Assembly (NCBI GenBank): GCA_905221455.1
Contig: CAJNDF010000002.1
Span: forward strand, 62,001 to 126,000
From: a bacterium
Lineage (GTDB): Bacteria > Bacillota > Bacilli > Lactobacillales > Streptococcaceae
Direction of reading: 5' to 3'
DNA length: 64,000 bases
Under the pieces are notes generated by a model that was not told the DNA's origin, did not search any database, and was given only the letters and a program-made list of their open reading frames with translations. The position numbers and the translations under genes are program-made. Shown here piece after piece: positions 24,811 to 33,860 of the stretch (positions are counted from its first letter, which is position 1; the number at the start of each line of letters is the position of its first letter).

Positions 24811-26352
24811 ATGAGTATTTTAGAAGTTAAAAACTTGAGTCACGGTTTTGGTGACCGTGCAATTTTTGAAGATGTGTCCTTCCGTCTCCTCAAGGGAGAA
24901 CATATCGGTCTGGTCGGTGCCAATGGTGAAGGAAAATCGACCTTTATGAGTATTGTGACTGGTAAGATGTTGCCAGATGAAGGGAAAGTCGAATGGTCTA
25001 AATATGTGACTGCTGGTTATTTGGACCAGCACTCTGTCCTTGCTGAAGGCCAATCTGTTCGTGATGTTCTCCGTACAGCCTTTGATGAGCTTTTCAAAGC
25101 TGAAGCCCGTATCAATGACCTTTATATGGAAATGGCTGAAGACGGAGCGGATGTTGATGTTCTCATGGAAGAAGTGGGCGAACTCCAAGACCGTTTGGAG
25201 AGTCGTGATTTCTATACCTTGGATGCTAAGATTGATGAAGTGGCGCGTGCCCTTGGTGTTATGGACTTTGGCATGGATACGGATGTAACTTCTTTATCAG
25301 GGGGACAAAGAACCAAAGTGCTTTTGGCAAAACTTCTCCTTGAAAAGCCTGATATCTTACTTTTGGATGAGCCGACCAACTACTTGGATGCTGAGCATAT
25401 TGATTGGCTCAAGCGCTATCTCCAAAACTATGAGAATGCCTTTGTTCTTATTTCACACGATATCCCATTCCTAAATGACGTGATCAATATCGTCTATCAT
25501 GTGGAAAATCAACAGCTGACGCGTTACTCTGGTGACTACTACCAGTTCCAAGAAGTCTATGCCATGAAGAAATCTCAGCTGGAGGCAGCCTATGAACGTC
25601 AGCAGAAAGAGATTGCGGATCTCAAGGACTTCGTGGCTCGAAATAAAGCGCGTGTTGCAACACGAAACATGGCCATGTCCCGTCAGAAGAAATTGGATAA
25701 GATGGATATTATCGAACTCCAAAGTGAGAAACCAAAACCATCCTTTGATTTCAAACCGGCTCGTACACCAGGGCGCTTTATCTTCCAAGCCAAGGATTTG
25801 CAGATTGGTTATGACCGTCCACTTACCAAGCCTTTGAATCTTACCTTTGAACGCAATCAAAAGGTTGCTATTATCGGGGCAAATGGTATCGGGAAAACAA
25901 CTCTCTTGAAGTCTCTTTTGGGAATTATCCCGCCAATCGCTGGGGAAGTTGAACGCGGTGACTACCTAGAACTTGGCTACTTTGAGCAGGAAGTAGAAGG
26001 AGGCAATCGTCAAACACCACTAGAGGCTGTCTGGAATGCCTTTCCTGCACTTAATCAAGCAGAAGTTCGTGCAGCCCTTGCCCGTTGTGGTTTGACAACC
26101 AAGCATATTGAAAGCCAGATTCAGGTTTTGTCAGGTGGGGAACAAGCCAAGGTTCGTTTCTGTCTCTTGATGAATCGTGAAAACAACGTTTTAGTTCTGG
26201 ACGAGCCTACAAACCACTTGGATGTGGATGCTAAGGACGAACTCAAACGCGCTCTCAAAGAATATAAGGGATCGATTCTTATGGTCTGCCACGAACCAGA
26301 CTTCTATGAAGGTTGGATGGATCAAATCTGGGACTTTAATAATCTAACTTAA
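24811..26352 (+). CDS. ABC-F family ATPase
   Basis: A 513-residue cytosolic tandem ATPase without membrane domains. It has two Walker A motifs (GANGEGKS near 36, GANGIGKT near 358), two signatures (SLSGGQRTK near 158, VLSGGEQAK near 447) and Walker B with ILLLDEPTNYLD. The linker of about 80 charged residues between domains is the ribosome-reaching element of ABC-F proteins. It resembles the YkpA/YbiT branch, thought to act on stalled or idle ribosomes. It is not a known resistance type. Confidence 0.9.
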   Translation: MSILEVKNLSHGFGDRAIFEDVSFRLLKGEHIGLVGANGEGKSTFMSIVTGKMLPDEGKVEWSKYVTAGYLDQHSVLAEGQSVRDVLRTAFDELFKAEARINDLYMEMAEDGADVDVLMEEVGELQDRLESRDFYTLDAKIDEVARALGVMDFGMDTDVTSLSGGQRTKVLLAKLLLEKPDILLLDEPTNYLDAEHIDWLKRYLQNYENAFVLISHDIPFLNDVINIVYHVENQQLTRYSGDYYQFQEVYAMKKSQLEAAYERQQKEIADLKDFVARNKARVATRNMAMSRQKKLDKMDIIELQSEKPKPSFDFKPARTPGRFIFQAKDLQIGYDRPLTKPLNLTFERNQKVAIIGANGIGKTTLLKSLLGIIPPIAGEVERGDYLELGYFEQEVEGGNRQTPLEAVWNAFPALNQAEVRAALARCGLTTKHIESQIQVLSGGEQAKVRFCLLMNRENNVLVLDEPTNHLDVDAKDELKRALKEYKGSILMVCHEPDFYEGWMDQIWDFNNLT

Positions 26353-26368
26353 AAATCAGTATAAAAGA

Positions 26369-26402
26369 AATACAGTACCGAATGCGGATACTGTATTTTT
26401 TA
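26369..26402. terminator. Bidirectional terminator between the ABC-F gene and slrA
   Basis: AATACAGTA (26369-26377) pairs with TACTGTATT (26389-26397) with a T tract on the plus side. The minus side has TTTCTTTTA, so it can also serve slrA. Confidence 0.85.
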
Positions 26403-26407
26403 GGTTT

Positions 26408-27211
26408 TTAAGATTTGAAATCGTAGTCTTTCACCACTTCGATGCTATCGATAGTAATAGCAGTCGTTGGTTTGTCTTTTTCATCTTTTTCGGCTTTAGC
26501 AATCTTATCTACAACATCCATACCGTCAATGACTTGGCCAAAGACTGGGTGTTTGCCATCTAGACTAGGATTTCCCCCTTCTTTGTAGGCTTCGATGATT
26601 TTCTTTGGATACTTGCTTGTAGGGAGTTTAGCAGAGGTATCTGTAGAGTTTTGGTTGATGAAGAATTGGCTACCATTGGTGTTTGGTTGACCAGTATTTG
26701 CCATCGCAAGAGCCCCACGGATGTTATAGAGATAAGGAGTGATCTCGTTTTTGAAACCAGTTCCCTTGTCTTTTGTCTTATCCTTGTCATGCCAGATAGA
26801 CTGACCACCTGTACCATCTCCTTTTGGATCTCCAGTTTGAACCATGAAGCCATCGATGACACGGTGGAAGGTAATGCCGTTATAGTAGCCTTCCTTGGCA
26901 TGAGTGAGGAAGTTTTCAACCGCTAGAGGAGCGAGTTTAGGGAAGAGTTTGATACGGATATCTCCTTGACTTGTGTGGAGAATCACTTCAGCCTCGTCTT
27001 CAGCAACTTCTTTAGATAGTTGTGGGAAATAGGCGTTTTCGTTTGTTAAAGCATCGTTTAAGTCCTTGGCAGATTGGGCAGTTGCTTTGGAGCTCTCTTC
27101 AGCGGCCAAGCTAGAATCTACATAATCATTACCACGCAGACTGCGTTGGATGCTGCTACATCCAGCTAGGGCTACAGTGGACAGTAAAAGAAGGGTTGCT
27201 AGTTTTTTCAT
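26408..27211 (-). CDS. slrA: Lipoprotein peptidyl-prolyl isomerase (cyclophilin type), SlrA
   Basis: A 267-residue extracellular, membrane-anchored foldase. The N-terminal signal ([18 protein letters not shown]) ends in a lipobox LAGC with cysteine 18 as the lipid site. The cyclophilin domain runs from about residue 75, with [15 protein letters not shown] near 125 and the SQFFINQ segment near 182. It matches streptococcal SlrA in domain layout and neighbours. It faces the ABC-F gene across a shared terminator. Confidence 0.93.
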   Translation of the reverse strand: MKKLATLLLLSTVALAGCSSIQRSLRGNDYVDSSLAAEESSKATAQSAKDLNDALTNENAYFPQLSKEVAEDEAEVILHTSQGDIRIKLFPKLAPLAVENFLTHAKEGYYNGITFHRVIDGFMVQTGDPKGDGTGGQSIWHDKDKTKDKGTGFKNEITPYLYNIRGALAMANTGQPNTNGSQFFINQNSTDTSAKLPTSKYPKKIIEAYKEGGNPSLDGKHPVFGQVIDGMDVVDKIAKAEKDEKDKPTTAITIDSIEVVKDYDFKS

Positions 27212-27288
27212 TCTGTTCCTCTCAAAAATTCATTTCTACCATTGTACCCTAAAAGGAAGTGGATTTCAAATGTTAGTGACAAGACAGT

Positions 27289-27396
27289 TTAAGAGGAAGC
27301 CAACCAGAAAGTCGCTTGCTTAGGGGCATCAATACCATAAGTGTAGTCAAAGTATTTAGGAAACCAGATCTTAAGAAAGCTCGTAAAGCATCACAA
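27289..27396 (-). pseudogene. C-terminal gene remnant
   Basis: On the minus strand a 35-codon open stretch ends at a TAA (27289-27291) with a protein-like tail, KIWFPKYFDYTYGIDAPKQA. In-frame stops lie just upstream and there is no start. It looks like the end of a decayed gene. The rest of 27212-27516 shows nothing else I can support. Confidence 0.35.
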
Positions 27397-27516
27397 TTAG
27401 TAAACGTTAATTCGAAAGAATTACTATATTTTAAAAGAGCACATTTTCAAAGAATTTTTTCTTTTGGCTTCAATTCCTAATTAATCAATGAACTTAATAC
27501 TAGGTCTCGAAAAGAA

Positions 27517-27741
27517 TTATGCTTCCTCTTTCTGTCTGAGTTCAAAGAGGTCTTCTACTTTCAGATTAAAAACTTGAGCAATTTTAAGAGCCATTTCCAG
27601 CGAAGGATTATAACGATTGTTTTCCAAGTGCAGAATTGTCTCGCGTCGCATGCCGATGAGGTCGGCTAACTCCTGCTGGGTCATGCCTGTGGACTCACGA
27701 ACAGATTTGAGATTAGTAATAATCTTGCTTTCTTTGGCCAT
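27517..27741 (-). CDS. Small XRE-family regulator
   Basis: 74 residues, almost entirely a helix-turn-helix (STGMTQQELADLIGMRRETI at 17-36). It follows the membrane-protein gene by 2 bp on the same strand, a common pairing in Firmicutes in which the small regulator controls the operon. Likely binds the repeats at 28340-28395. Confidence 0.85.
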   Translation of the reverse strand: MAKESKIITNLKSVRESTGMTQQELADLIGMRRETILHLENNRYNPSLEMALKIAQVFNLKVEDLFELRQKEEA

Positions 27742-27743
27742 GC

Positions 27744-28322
27744 TTATCCTCTACGTTCCAATATAAAATAAACAACCGCAAAGATGCAAATCAAGGCAGC
27801 TATGCTAATAAATATCTGGCCCATGTAAAGAGTGAGAGCCCCCATATACCCAATGATAACTGCGAGGATCATCAGTGCACCTAGTATAAAAATAAACATC
27901 AAGCTAGTTGACTTTGCTAAATTAGCATAAAAGCGTTCGTCCGGAGTTTCCTTGACATTTTTCAAAGAGAAAAAACCAAATGCAATCACTTCAATAACGA
28001 GGCCAATTCCCAAAATCCATTCTTTAATACCAGAACTTTCGCTTGGGGTTGCAATCCAAATTCCTACTGTATAAAAAATGCTTGCTGCAAACACAAGTAT
28101 CGTGTAAAGCTTAGCAGACAAGTCAAAAATAATCTTTCCATTACCTTTCTGACTCTTATGTAGCCAGCTCCAAATAGCTACAATCTGACCTGACACTGAA
28201 ATACCAGTAATAACTAACTTGGGTTCCCAACTAAGATTAGAACCAAATAAAACAATAAAATCAATAAAGAGAGCTACGGCAATCATTGCAATGAGGCCAC
28301 GCATTTTTTGACTTTTTTTCAT
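27744..28322 (-). CDS. Multi-pass membrane protein, unknown
   Basis: 192 residues with about six hydrophobic spans in three pairs (near 10-45, 70-115 and 135-190) and a PDERFYANLAKSTSLM segment between spans 4 and 5. AAAGGAG precedes the ATG. Co-transcribed with the downstream XRE regulator. Similar regulator-membrane pairs are common, but I know no function for this one. Confidence 0.75.
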   Translation of the reverse strand: MKKSQKMRGLIAMIAVALFIDFIVLFGSNLSWEPKLVITGISVSGQIVAIWSWLHKSQKGNGKIIFDLSAKLYTILVFAASIFYTVGIWIATPSESSGIKEWILGIGLVIEVIAFGFFSLKNVKETPDERFYANLAKSTSLMFIFILGALMILAVIIGYMGALTLYMGQIFISIAALICIFAVVYFILERRG

Positions 28323-28339
28323 GATAGACTCCTTTTTTT

Positions 28340-28395
28340 GTTATAAATATATAACACTTAAATTTTATGTTATAAATATATCACATTTAAATTTA
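28340..28395. repeat. Tandem 28-bp repeats, probable operator of the XRE operon
   Basis: GTTATAAATATAT(AA)CAC..TTAAATTT occurs twice, at 28340-28367 and 28369-28395. The first copy contains the inverted repeat GTTATA-AATA-TATAAC. It lies immediately upstream of the membrane-protein gene on the minus strand, where an operator would be expected. Confidence 0.6.
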
Positions 28396-28698
28396 GAAAG
28401 CAAGAATTTATGTGCCAAGGTGGCAATTATTTGAAAAAATTTTTTAATAAAAGCCCTTGATAGTCAAACAACTAAAGAATTATTTGAAGCAATGCATCGG
28501 ATTTGGTTTGGATAGTTTCGTTAATAATATTTGATGATAAAGAATTTTTGAAAAATCTAGATACTGTATGAATCTCTACTTTTTTCTTAGACTGTTATAA
28601 AGTCTGTCAGAATAAGCTTTGTAGGTGTAGAAGTTAATTTTTACAGAACTAAATTATTCCCCTATTTAGAATCTATTAATTCATATTTTATAAATTAA

Positions 28699-28881
28699 TT
28701 AGTAGATATCATTCTTAAAATCCTTGATATTTCGTTTGGGAACAGGCTTGGGATTTAGAAGCCAAGCATCCAAATCACGTTCAGTCGATATGGGTTTGAC
28801 TTGATGGTCTTTATAAAATGTTTCTAAAATAGTATTTATGACATTCTCTTTCTGATTTTTCTTTAAAAGTATAACAAATTT
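28699..28881 (-). pseudogene. Gene remnant upstream of rpsP
   Basis: A minus-strand open stretch of about 60 codons between two in-frame stops, with protein-like content such as FYKDHQVKPISTERDLDAWL and no start codon with a ribosome site. I cannot name the parent. The remaining gene-free DNA at 28396-28698 is AT-rich and shows no feature I can support. Confidence 0.35.
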
Positions 28882-28922
28882 CTAAATGGTTTAAAAAATT
28901 TATAGTCTGTCAAGTTTTTTTC

Positions 28923-28950
28923 TTGACACCTGTCAGAAATCTGCTATAAT
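28923..28950 (+). promoter_or_regulatory. Promoter of the rpsP operon
   Basis: TTGACA (28923-28928), 16 bp, TATAAT (28945-28950) with extended TG at 28942-28943. The leader carries the AAATAGCT/AGCTATTT hairpin (28963-28979). Confidence 0.88.
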
Positions 28951-29014
28951 AGAACATGTGCTAAATAGCTCAGCTATTTCACCGAAATAAAAAATAAGAA
29001 AAGAGACTTTAAAA

Positions 29015-29287
29015 ATGGCAGTTAAAATCCGTTTGACTCGTATGGGTTCTAAGAAAAAACCTTTCTACCGTATCAACGTAGCAGATTCACGTTCACCACG
29101 TGATGGACGTTTCATCGAAACAGTTGGAACTTACAACCCACTTGTTGCTGAAAACCAAGTAACTTTGAAAGAAGACCGCGTTCTTGCATGGTTGGCTGAT
29201 GGAGCTCAACCTTCAGATACAGTACGTAACATCCTTTCAAAAGAAGGCGTATTGAAGAAATTCCACGATTCTAAATTCTCAAAATAA
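29015..29287 (+). CDS. rpsP: 30S ribosomal protein S16
   Basis: 90 residues, typical S16: [20 protein letters not shown] at the N-terminus and the conserved [12 protein letters not shown] near 24. It binds 16S rRNA during small-subunit assembly. AAAGAGA precedes the ATG. khpA follows 19 bp later in the same operon. Confidence 0.97.
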   Translation: MAVKIRLTRMGSKKKPFYRINVADSRSPRDGRFIETVGTYNPLVAENQVTLKEDRVLAWLADGAQPSDTVRNILSKEGVLKKFHDSKFSK

Positions 29288-29306
29288 GTTTAAAGTAGGT
29301 TGACAG

Positions 29307-29546
29307 ATGGATACGATTGAAAATCTCATTATTGCGATTGTGAAACCCTTGATTTCACAACCAGATGCCTTAACTATCAAGATTGAAGATACACCAGAGT
29401 TTTTGGAATATCATTTGGATCTTGATCAAAGCGATGTGGGTCGTGTAATCGGTCGTAAGGGTCGCACTATTTCTGCGATAAGAACGATTGTCTACTCTGT
29501 CCCAACTGAAGACAAAAAAGTAAGAATCGTTATTGACGAAAAATAA
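29307..29546 (+). CDS. khpA: KH-domain RNA-binding protein KhpA
   Basis: 79 residues with a single KH domain; the RNA-contact loop is VIGRKGRT at about 49-56. In streptococci KhpA pairs with KhpB (Jag/EloR) and affects cell elongation and division. It lies between rpsP and a terminator, the usual place. Confidence 0.92.
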   Translation: MDTIENLIIAIVKPLISQPDALTIKIEDTPEFLEYHLDLDQSDVGRVIGRKGRTISAIRTIVYSVPTEDKKVRIVIDEK

Positions 29547-29549
29547 GAA

Positions 29550-29577
29550 GAGCGGGACGAATGTCTCGCTTTTTTTG
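29550..29577 (+). terminator. Terminator of rpsP-khpA
   Basis: AGCGGGAC, loop GAAT, GTCTCGCT (one G-U pair), then seven T. Confidence 0.9.
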
Positions 29578-29590
29578 CAAGGAGCAGGAT

Positions 29591-29923
29591 ATGAAGGATT
29601 TAACGTTTAGACAATTGCAAGACTACTTACTCGAACATTATCAGCAGTCTCGGACTGAGGAAGGTCTTTTTATCAAGCTAGTGGAGGAAGTCGGAGAAGT
29701 AGCCGAAGTTTTGAATGGTCGCTCTGGTCGAAAAGAGGGGGTTCAGGATTCTAACGAGGAACTAGCAAAAGAACTGGCTGATATCATTCACTACACCGTC
29801 GCAATCGCAGCTATCAACCATATTGACCTTACCAAGACTATCTTTGAGAAAGACAAAACTGCAGCCATTAAGTACCAGCATGAACGTGATTTGGAAGGCT
29901 TTTTAAAGGGGTACGAGAGTTGA
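29591..29923 (+). CDS. MazG-like nucleotide pyrophosphohydrolase
   Basis: 110 residues. The metal-binding motif is EEVGEVAE near residue 31 and the second is ELADIIHY near 63, in the order of the all-alpha NTP pyrophosphatase (MazG-like) family, so it probably clears non-canonical nucleotides. AAGGAGCAGG selects the ATG at 29591; an in-phase ATG 30 nt upstream lies in the khpA terminator. Confidence 0.8.
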   Translation: MKDLTFRQLQDYLLEHYQQSRTEEGLFIKLVEEVGEVAEVLNGRSGRKEGVQDSNEELAKELADIIHYTVAIAAINHIDLTKTIFEKDKTAAIKYQHERDLEGFLKGYES

Positions 29924-30020
29924 TATCTTCTTCCTCCAACTTGAGAAAATCCCTGGAACGTGATAAAATAAAGGATAAGGATTTTTAATAATTCATTATA
30001 CAGAATGAGTGGATTTCTTT

Positions 30021-30809
30021 ATGAATAGGATTGAAGTATCTACAGAAATTGGTAGTCTCTCTGTTACTTATCAAAAGCAAAAGAAAGTGCTAGTTTGTTT
30101 AAGTGGCGCAGGTTTGCTACCAAGTTATGAAAATTTTTCACTTATACTCGAAAAACTTCCTCCCACAATTGGTTATTTGACAATTGATTTTCCAAACACA
30201 GGTAGAAGTCCGATTCATGACCAATCTGGTAAAAATATGGATGATCTTGCAGATGCGGTTTATAAAATACTCGAAGAATTGGCGATTTCTGAATATATAC
30301 TTTGTGCACATAGTTTGAGTGGAATTTTAGCTTGCAAATTGCTCAACAAACCAATTAAGTGTCAGGCTTTAGTAGCAATTGAACCGACAACTAAAAAAGT
30401 CATGTTTGCTGATTTTTCAGAAAATCCTTATCCAGAAATGGAAGAGCAGATGAGGCTAATTGACGAGTGTGATCCTGAACTTTATTTTAAGAACTTAACT
30501 CAAGCAACATTTAGCCCTGAAATTAATAAAGAAATCTGGGAAATAATGCAAGAAAAAAGTTCAGAGTTGGAAAATCAAGATACAGGATTTCAGATATCTG
30601 GAGAGATTACTGAGGAAGATTTTGAGAATGTATCTATAGAATCTTATATCCCTGTATTTATCTTTTGTCAGCCTTATAGAGAAAAAGAGTACAGAGAATC
30701 AGAATATTGGACTTCCAATACTAAACTCATTTTAGGAGGGAATCACCATTATTTACAATGGTCAGAATCAGAAAAAATTGCGACTATTATTCAAAAGTTG
30801 TCAGAATAA
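30021..30809 (+). CDS. Alpha/beta-hydrolase
   Basis: About 262 residues from ATG 30021; an in-phase GTG at 30009 is possible, and neither has a strong ribosome site. The nucleophile elbow is AHSLSGIL near residue 98, and the likely catalytic histidine sits in GGNHHYLQW near 247. Cytosolic, no signal peptide. Substrate unknown. AT-richer than its neighbours and separated from them, so possibly a later addition between mazG-like and rimM. Confidence 0.75.
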   Translation: MNRIEVSTEIGSLSVTYQKQKKVLVCLSGAGLLPSYENFSLILEKLPPTIGYLTIDFPNTGRSPIHDQSGKNMDDLADAVYKILEELAISEYILCAHSLSGILACKLLNKPIKCQALVAIEPTTKKVMFADFSENPYPEMEEQMRLIDECDPELYFKNLTQATFSPEINKEIWEIMQEKSSELENQDTGFQISGEITEEDFENVSIESYIPVFIFCQPYREKEYRESEYWTSNTKLILGGNHHYLQWSESEKIATIIQKLSE

Positions 30810-30839
30810 GATGGAAAGAAGGAGAGTACAGGAGACAAG

Positions 30840-31358
30840 ATGAACTACTTTAATGTTGGAAAAATCGTCAATACGCAAGGCTTGCAGGGTGAGATGCGAG
30901 TCTTGTCTGTGACGGATTTTGCAGAAGAACGGTTTAAAAAAGGGGCTGAACTGGCCTTGTTTGATGAAAAAGATCAGTTTGTTCAAACAGTAACTATTGC
31001 TAGCCACCGTAAACAGAAGAACTTTGACATCATTAAATTCAAAGATATGTACCATATCAACGCTATCGAAAAGTACAAAGGATACAGTCTCAAGGTCGCT
31101 GAGGAAGATTTGAATGATTTAGATGATGGTGAGTTCTACTATCACGAGATTATTGGTTTGGAAGTCTATGAGGGTGATAACTTGATTGGAACCATCAAGG
31201 AAATCCTGCAACCAGGTGCCAACGATGTCTGGGTGGCCAAGCGAAAAGGCAAGCGTGATTTATTATTGCCTTATATCCCACCAGTGATTCTCAATGTTGA
31301 TATTCCGAATAACCGCGTCGATGTGGAAATCTTAGAAGGGTTAGACGATGAAGATTGA
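30840..31358 (+). CDS. rimM: Ribosome maturation factor RimM
   Basis: 172 residues. An N-terminal RimM barrel ([20 protein letters not shown]) binds S19 and a C-terminal PRC barrel has the [10 protein letters not shown] motif near 100. It assists 16S 3'-domain processing. It overlaps trmD by 11 bases, the conserved rimM-trmD coupling. Confidence 0.95.
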   Translation: MNYFNVGKIVNTQGLQGEMRVLSVTDFAEERFKKGAELALFDEKDQFVQTVTIASHRKQKNFDIIKFKDMYHINAIEKYKGYSLKVAEEDLNDLDDGEFYYHEIIGLEVYEGDNLIGTIKEILQPGANDVWVAKRKGKRDLLLPYIPPVILNVDIPNNRVDVEILEGLDDED

Positions 31359-32067
31359 TATTTTAACCCTCTTTCCAGAGATGTTTTCTCCGCTAGAGCA
31401 CTCAATCGTTGGAAAGGCTCGTGAAAAAGGGATCTTGGATATCCAGTATCATAATTTTCGAGAATATGCTGAAAAGGCCCGCCATGTAGACGACGAGCCA
31501 TACGGAGGCGGACAGGGGATGTTGCTCCGATCCCAACCCATTTTCGATGCCTTTGATGCTATTGAAAAGAAAAATCCGCGCGTCATTCTCCTCGATCCTG
31601 CAGGGAAGAAATTTGATCAGACTTATGCTGAGGATTTGGCTCAAGAGGAAGAACTAATCTTTATCTGTGGGCACTACGAGGGTTATGATGAGCGCATCAA
31701 GACACTGGTGACGGATGAGATTTCCCTAGGAGATTATGTCCTTACTGGTGGAGAATTGGCGGCCATGACCATGATAGATGCGACGGTTCGCCTGATTCCA
31801 GAAGTGATTGGCAAGGAGTCTAGCCACCAAGATGATAGTTTTTCTTCTGGTCTTCTTGAATATCCTCAGTACACACGTCCCTATGATTATCGAGGCATGG
31901 TCGTGCCAGATGTTCTGATGAGTGGCCACCATGAGAAGATTCGTCAGTGGCGCCTGTACGAGAGTTTAAAGAAAACTTACGAGCGCAGACCGGATTTGTT
32001 AGAAAATTATCAACTGACAGCAGAAGAAGAAAAAATGCTGGCAGAAATCAAAGAAAACAAAGAATAA
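31348..32067 (+). CDS. trmD: tRNA (guanine37-N1)-methyltransferase
   Basis: 239 residues, SPOUT-fold dimer with the knot motif ([15 protein letters not shown] near 126) and the N-terminal [12 protein letters not shown]. It methylates G37 next to the anticodon to prevent +1 frameshifts. It starts within the end of rimM. Confidence 0.97.
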   Translation: MKIDILTLFPEMFSPLEHSIVGKAREKGILDIQYHNFREYAEKARHVDDEPYGGGQGMLLRSQPIFDAFDAIEKKNPRVILLDPAGKKFDQTYAEDLAQEEELIFICGHYEGYDERIKTLVTDEISLGDYVLTGGELAAMTMIDATVRLIPEVIGKESSHQDDSFSSGLLEYPQYTRPYDYRGMVVPDVLMSGHHEKIRQWRLYESLKKTYERRPDLLENYQLTAEEEKMLAEIKENKE

Positions 32068-32078
32068 AGGAGAAACCT

Positions 32079-32417
32079 ATGCAAGTAATCAAACGTGATG
32101 GCGAAATTGCTGAATTTAATCCAGATAAGATTTACCAAGCTATCTTAAAGGCGGCCCAGACTGTCTATGTATTGACAGATGATTTGCGTCAAAACCTTGC
32201 ACAAGTCACTAAGAAAGTGGTTTTGGACTTGGAAGAGGCAAAAGTAGAACGTGCCACTATCAGCATGATTCAGTCTATGGTTGAACATCGTTTACTGGGT
32301 GCAGGTTACATTACCATTGCAGAACACTACATTTCCTATCGTCTACAACGTGACTTGGAAAGAAGTGGCTATGGAGATCATATTGCCGTTCATTTACATT
32401 TTGAACAAGTTCGCTAA
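32079..32417 (+). CDS. Stand-alone ATP-cone domain protein
   Basis: 112 residues from ATG 32079, behind AAAGGAG, 11 bp after trmD. The domain (VIKRDGEIAEFNPDKIYQAI at the start, then EERATISMIQ-like helices) is the ATP-cone that senses ATP/dATP in ribonucleotide reductases and NrdR. No reductase or zinc ribbon is attached, so it may act in trans or bind nucleotides for another purpose. Probably co-transcribed with rimM-trmD. Confidence 0.75.
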   Translation: MQVIKRDGEIAEFNPDKIYQAILKAAQTVYVLTDDLRQNLAQVTKKVVLDLEEAKVERATISMIQSMVEHRLLGAGYITIAEHYISYRLQRDLERSGYGDHIAVHLHFEQVR

Positions 32418-32423
32418 GAAAAA

Positions 32424-32460
32424 AGAGTGGGATGAAACAACTACATCTCACTCTTTCTTA
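32424..32460. terminator. Bidirectional terminator
   Basis: AGAGTGGGATG (32424-32434) pairs with CATCTCACTCT (32444-32454), flanked by A-run and T-run, between convergent genes. It overlaps the 3' end of the minus-strand gene. Confidence 0.8.
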
Positions 32461-32768
32461 AATCTATTTTTTTGGGCTGCTTGGACTGTTGAAGGGACAA
32501 ATCGCAGGCGTTGAATATCGCTTATACGGATAATACGGGTCACATTTTTGGCAAAATTTTTCACGATAATTTGCTGACGTTGCTGATCATATTTGATGAT
32601 GTCACCTGTAAAACTTGTCTCAGACAAGATAAGGTGAACAGCGGTTTGTTTCTGGACAGCCTCTTCAATAGTAGCAGTCAGGGAGTTGCTTTCAGTCTGG
32701 TCAGGTTGGTCATGTCCATTTAAAAAGTCATGGATTTTATCTAAAACTTGCTGGAATTTATGTCTCAT
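32448..32768 (-). CDS. Conserved streptococcal protein, unknown
   Basis: 106 residues. The middle region (TSFTGDIIKYDQQRQQIIVK near 55) reads like a small beta-barrel of the YolD-like or Sm-like kind, and the C-terminus is basic. Preceded by GAAGGGAGG. Cytosolic. No firm family assignment. Confidence 0.65.
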   Translation of the reverse strand: MRHKFQQVLDKIHDFLNGHDQPDQTESNSLTATIEEAVQKQTAVHLILSETSFTGDIIKYDQQRQQIIVKNFAKNVTRIIRISDIQRLRFVPSTVQAAQKNRFKKE

Positions 32769-32866
32769 ATTGGCCTCCCTTCTTTTATATCAATATTATA
32801 TAAAATTTTCCTAAAATCTACAAGATTTTACGAATAAACTAATGAAAGCTAAAAAAGGAGAAGAAA

Positions 32867-33082
32867 ATGGCAGAATTTACATTTGAAATCGAAGAGCACT
32901 TGTTGACTCTTTCTGAAAACGAAAAAGGTTGGACCAAGGAAATCAACCGTGTGAGCTTTAATGGTGCTCCTGCAAAGTTTGATATTCGTGCTTGGAGTCC
33001 AGATCATACTAAAATGGGTAAAGGGATCACTCTCTCAAATGAAGAATTTCAAACGATGGTGGATGCCTTTAAAGGCAACTAA
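32867..33082 (+). CDS. PC4/YdbC-family single-strand nucleic acid binding protein
   Basis: 71 residues. The EINRVSFNGAPAKFDIRAWS and MGKGITLSNEEF segments match the YdbC group of the PC4 (transcriptional coactivator p15) fold, dimeric proteins that bind single-stranded DNA. AAAGGAGAAG precedes the ATG. Monocistronic, followed by a terminator. Confidence 0.8.
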   Translation: MAEFTFEIEEHLLTLSENEKGWTKEINRVSFNGAPAKFDIRAWSPDHTKMGKGITLSNEEFQTMVDAFKGN

Positions 33083-33097
33083 GTTTTCAAAATGAAA

Positions 33098-33137
33098 GAA
33101 AAGGATACTGAGTCATGACAACTCGATATCCTTTTTT
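33098..33137 (+). terminator. Terminator after the PC4-like gene
   Basis: AAAGGATA and GAGT arms pair with ACTC and TATCCTTT, followed by six T. It abuts the end of bioY. Confidence 0.85.
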
Positions 33138-33672
33138 AGTTAGCAAAGTAAGACTGATTTTTAAGGCGTTGAAGTAGCGGACGGCTAATAAAACTAATAG
33201 CCAGAAGTTTACCAAGGTCTGGAATGATAAAGGGAATGACCCCCACAACAAGAGCTTTTTCAAATGCCATTCCAGCAAGAAAATGTAAACTGAGAATCCC
33301 ACCGACAAAAACAAGTGTATCTCCCAAGAGATTTGCTAGAAAAATTCTGACAAAACCACTATCACTGTTAGTTAGAGAAGAGGTAAGTCCAGAATAAACA
33401 AGATAAAACCAAAGATAGCCCGCAGTAGGGCCAACCAACGCCTGCAATCCAGCTCCACCTCCTGCAAAAACAGGGAGCCCGATGGCACCTAGAAGAAGAT
33501 AGAGTCCGACAGAAAGTACAGCCTCTCTCGGTCTAAAGACAGTAGCAATCAAGCCGATTGCAAAGTTTTGTAGAGTGAAGGGAACAGGCCCAATTGGAAG
33601 AGTGATTTGTGCCAATACAGCAATAAGAGCAGCTCCAATAGCAGGGATAGCATAAACGTGCGCTTTTTTCAA
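33136..33672 (-). CDS. bioY: Biotin transporter substrate-binding subunit
   Basis: 178 residues, six hydrophobic spans, with the BioY signature (LPIGPVPFTLQNFAIGL near 26 and GPTAGYLWFY near 83). It is the S-component of a biotin ECF transporter. Translation starts at TTG, with AGAGG upstream. ECF energising subunits are encoded elsewhere. Confidence 0.92.
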   Translation of the reverse strand: MKKAHVYAIPAIGAALIAVLAQITLPIGPVPFTLQNFAIGLIATVFRPREAVLSVGLYLLLGAIGLPVFAGGGAGLQALVGPTAGYLWFYLVYSGLTSSLTNSDSGFVRIFLANLLGDTLVFVGGILSLHFLAGMAFEKALVVGVIPFIIPDLGKLLAISFISRPLLQRLKNQSYFAN

Positions 33673-33705
33673 AATAGTTAACCTCTTTTCTAATGTATAG
33701 TAACA

Positions 33706-33733
33706 ATTATACTCGTAGGAGAAATATTGTCAA
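33706..33733 (-). promoter_or_regulatory. Promoter of bioY
   Basis: Minus strand TTGACA (complement of 33728-33733), 16 bp, TATAAT (complement of 33706-33711). AGGTTGACA at the -35 and AGGTTAAC near 33678-33685 look alike and could be biotin-repressor half-sites (inference). Confidence 0.8.
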
Positions 33734-33818
33734 CCTATTTTTAAAAACAAGGTAACAAAAACTGTAACAGCCGATTGGCTGACTGAGTAAGTTGTTTTCA
33801 TCGATTCGTAAATCATCA

Positions 33819-33853
33819 AAAAAGAAGCAGATAACATTCTATCAGCTTCTTTT
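33819..33853 (-). terminator. Terminator of gor
   Basis: On the minus strand AGAAGC-TGATA pairs with TTATCTGCTTCT, followed by TTTTTTG. Confidence 0.85.
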
Positions 33854-33860
33854 GTTTCAA

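Noticed and set aside
30009..30020. GTG start four codons upstream for the alpha/beta-hydrolase
   Set aside because: Possible, but the ATG at 30021 is preferred by default; neither has a clear ribosome site.
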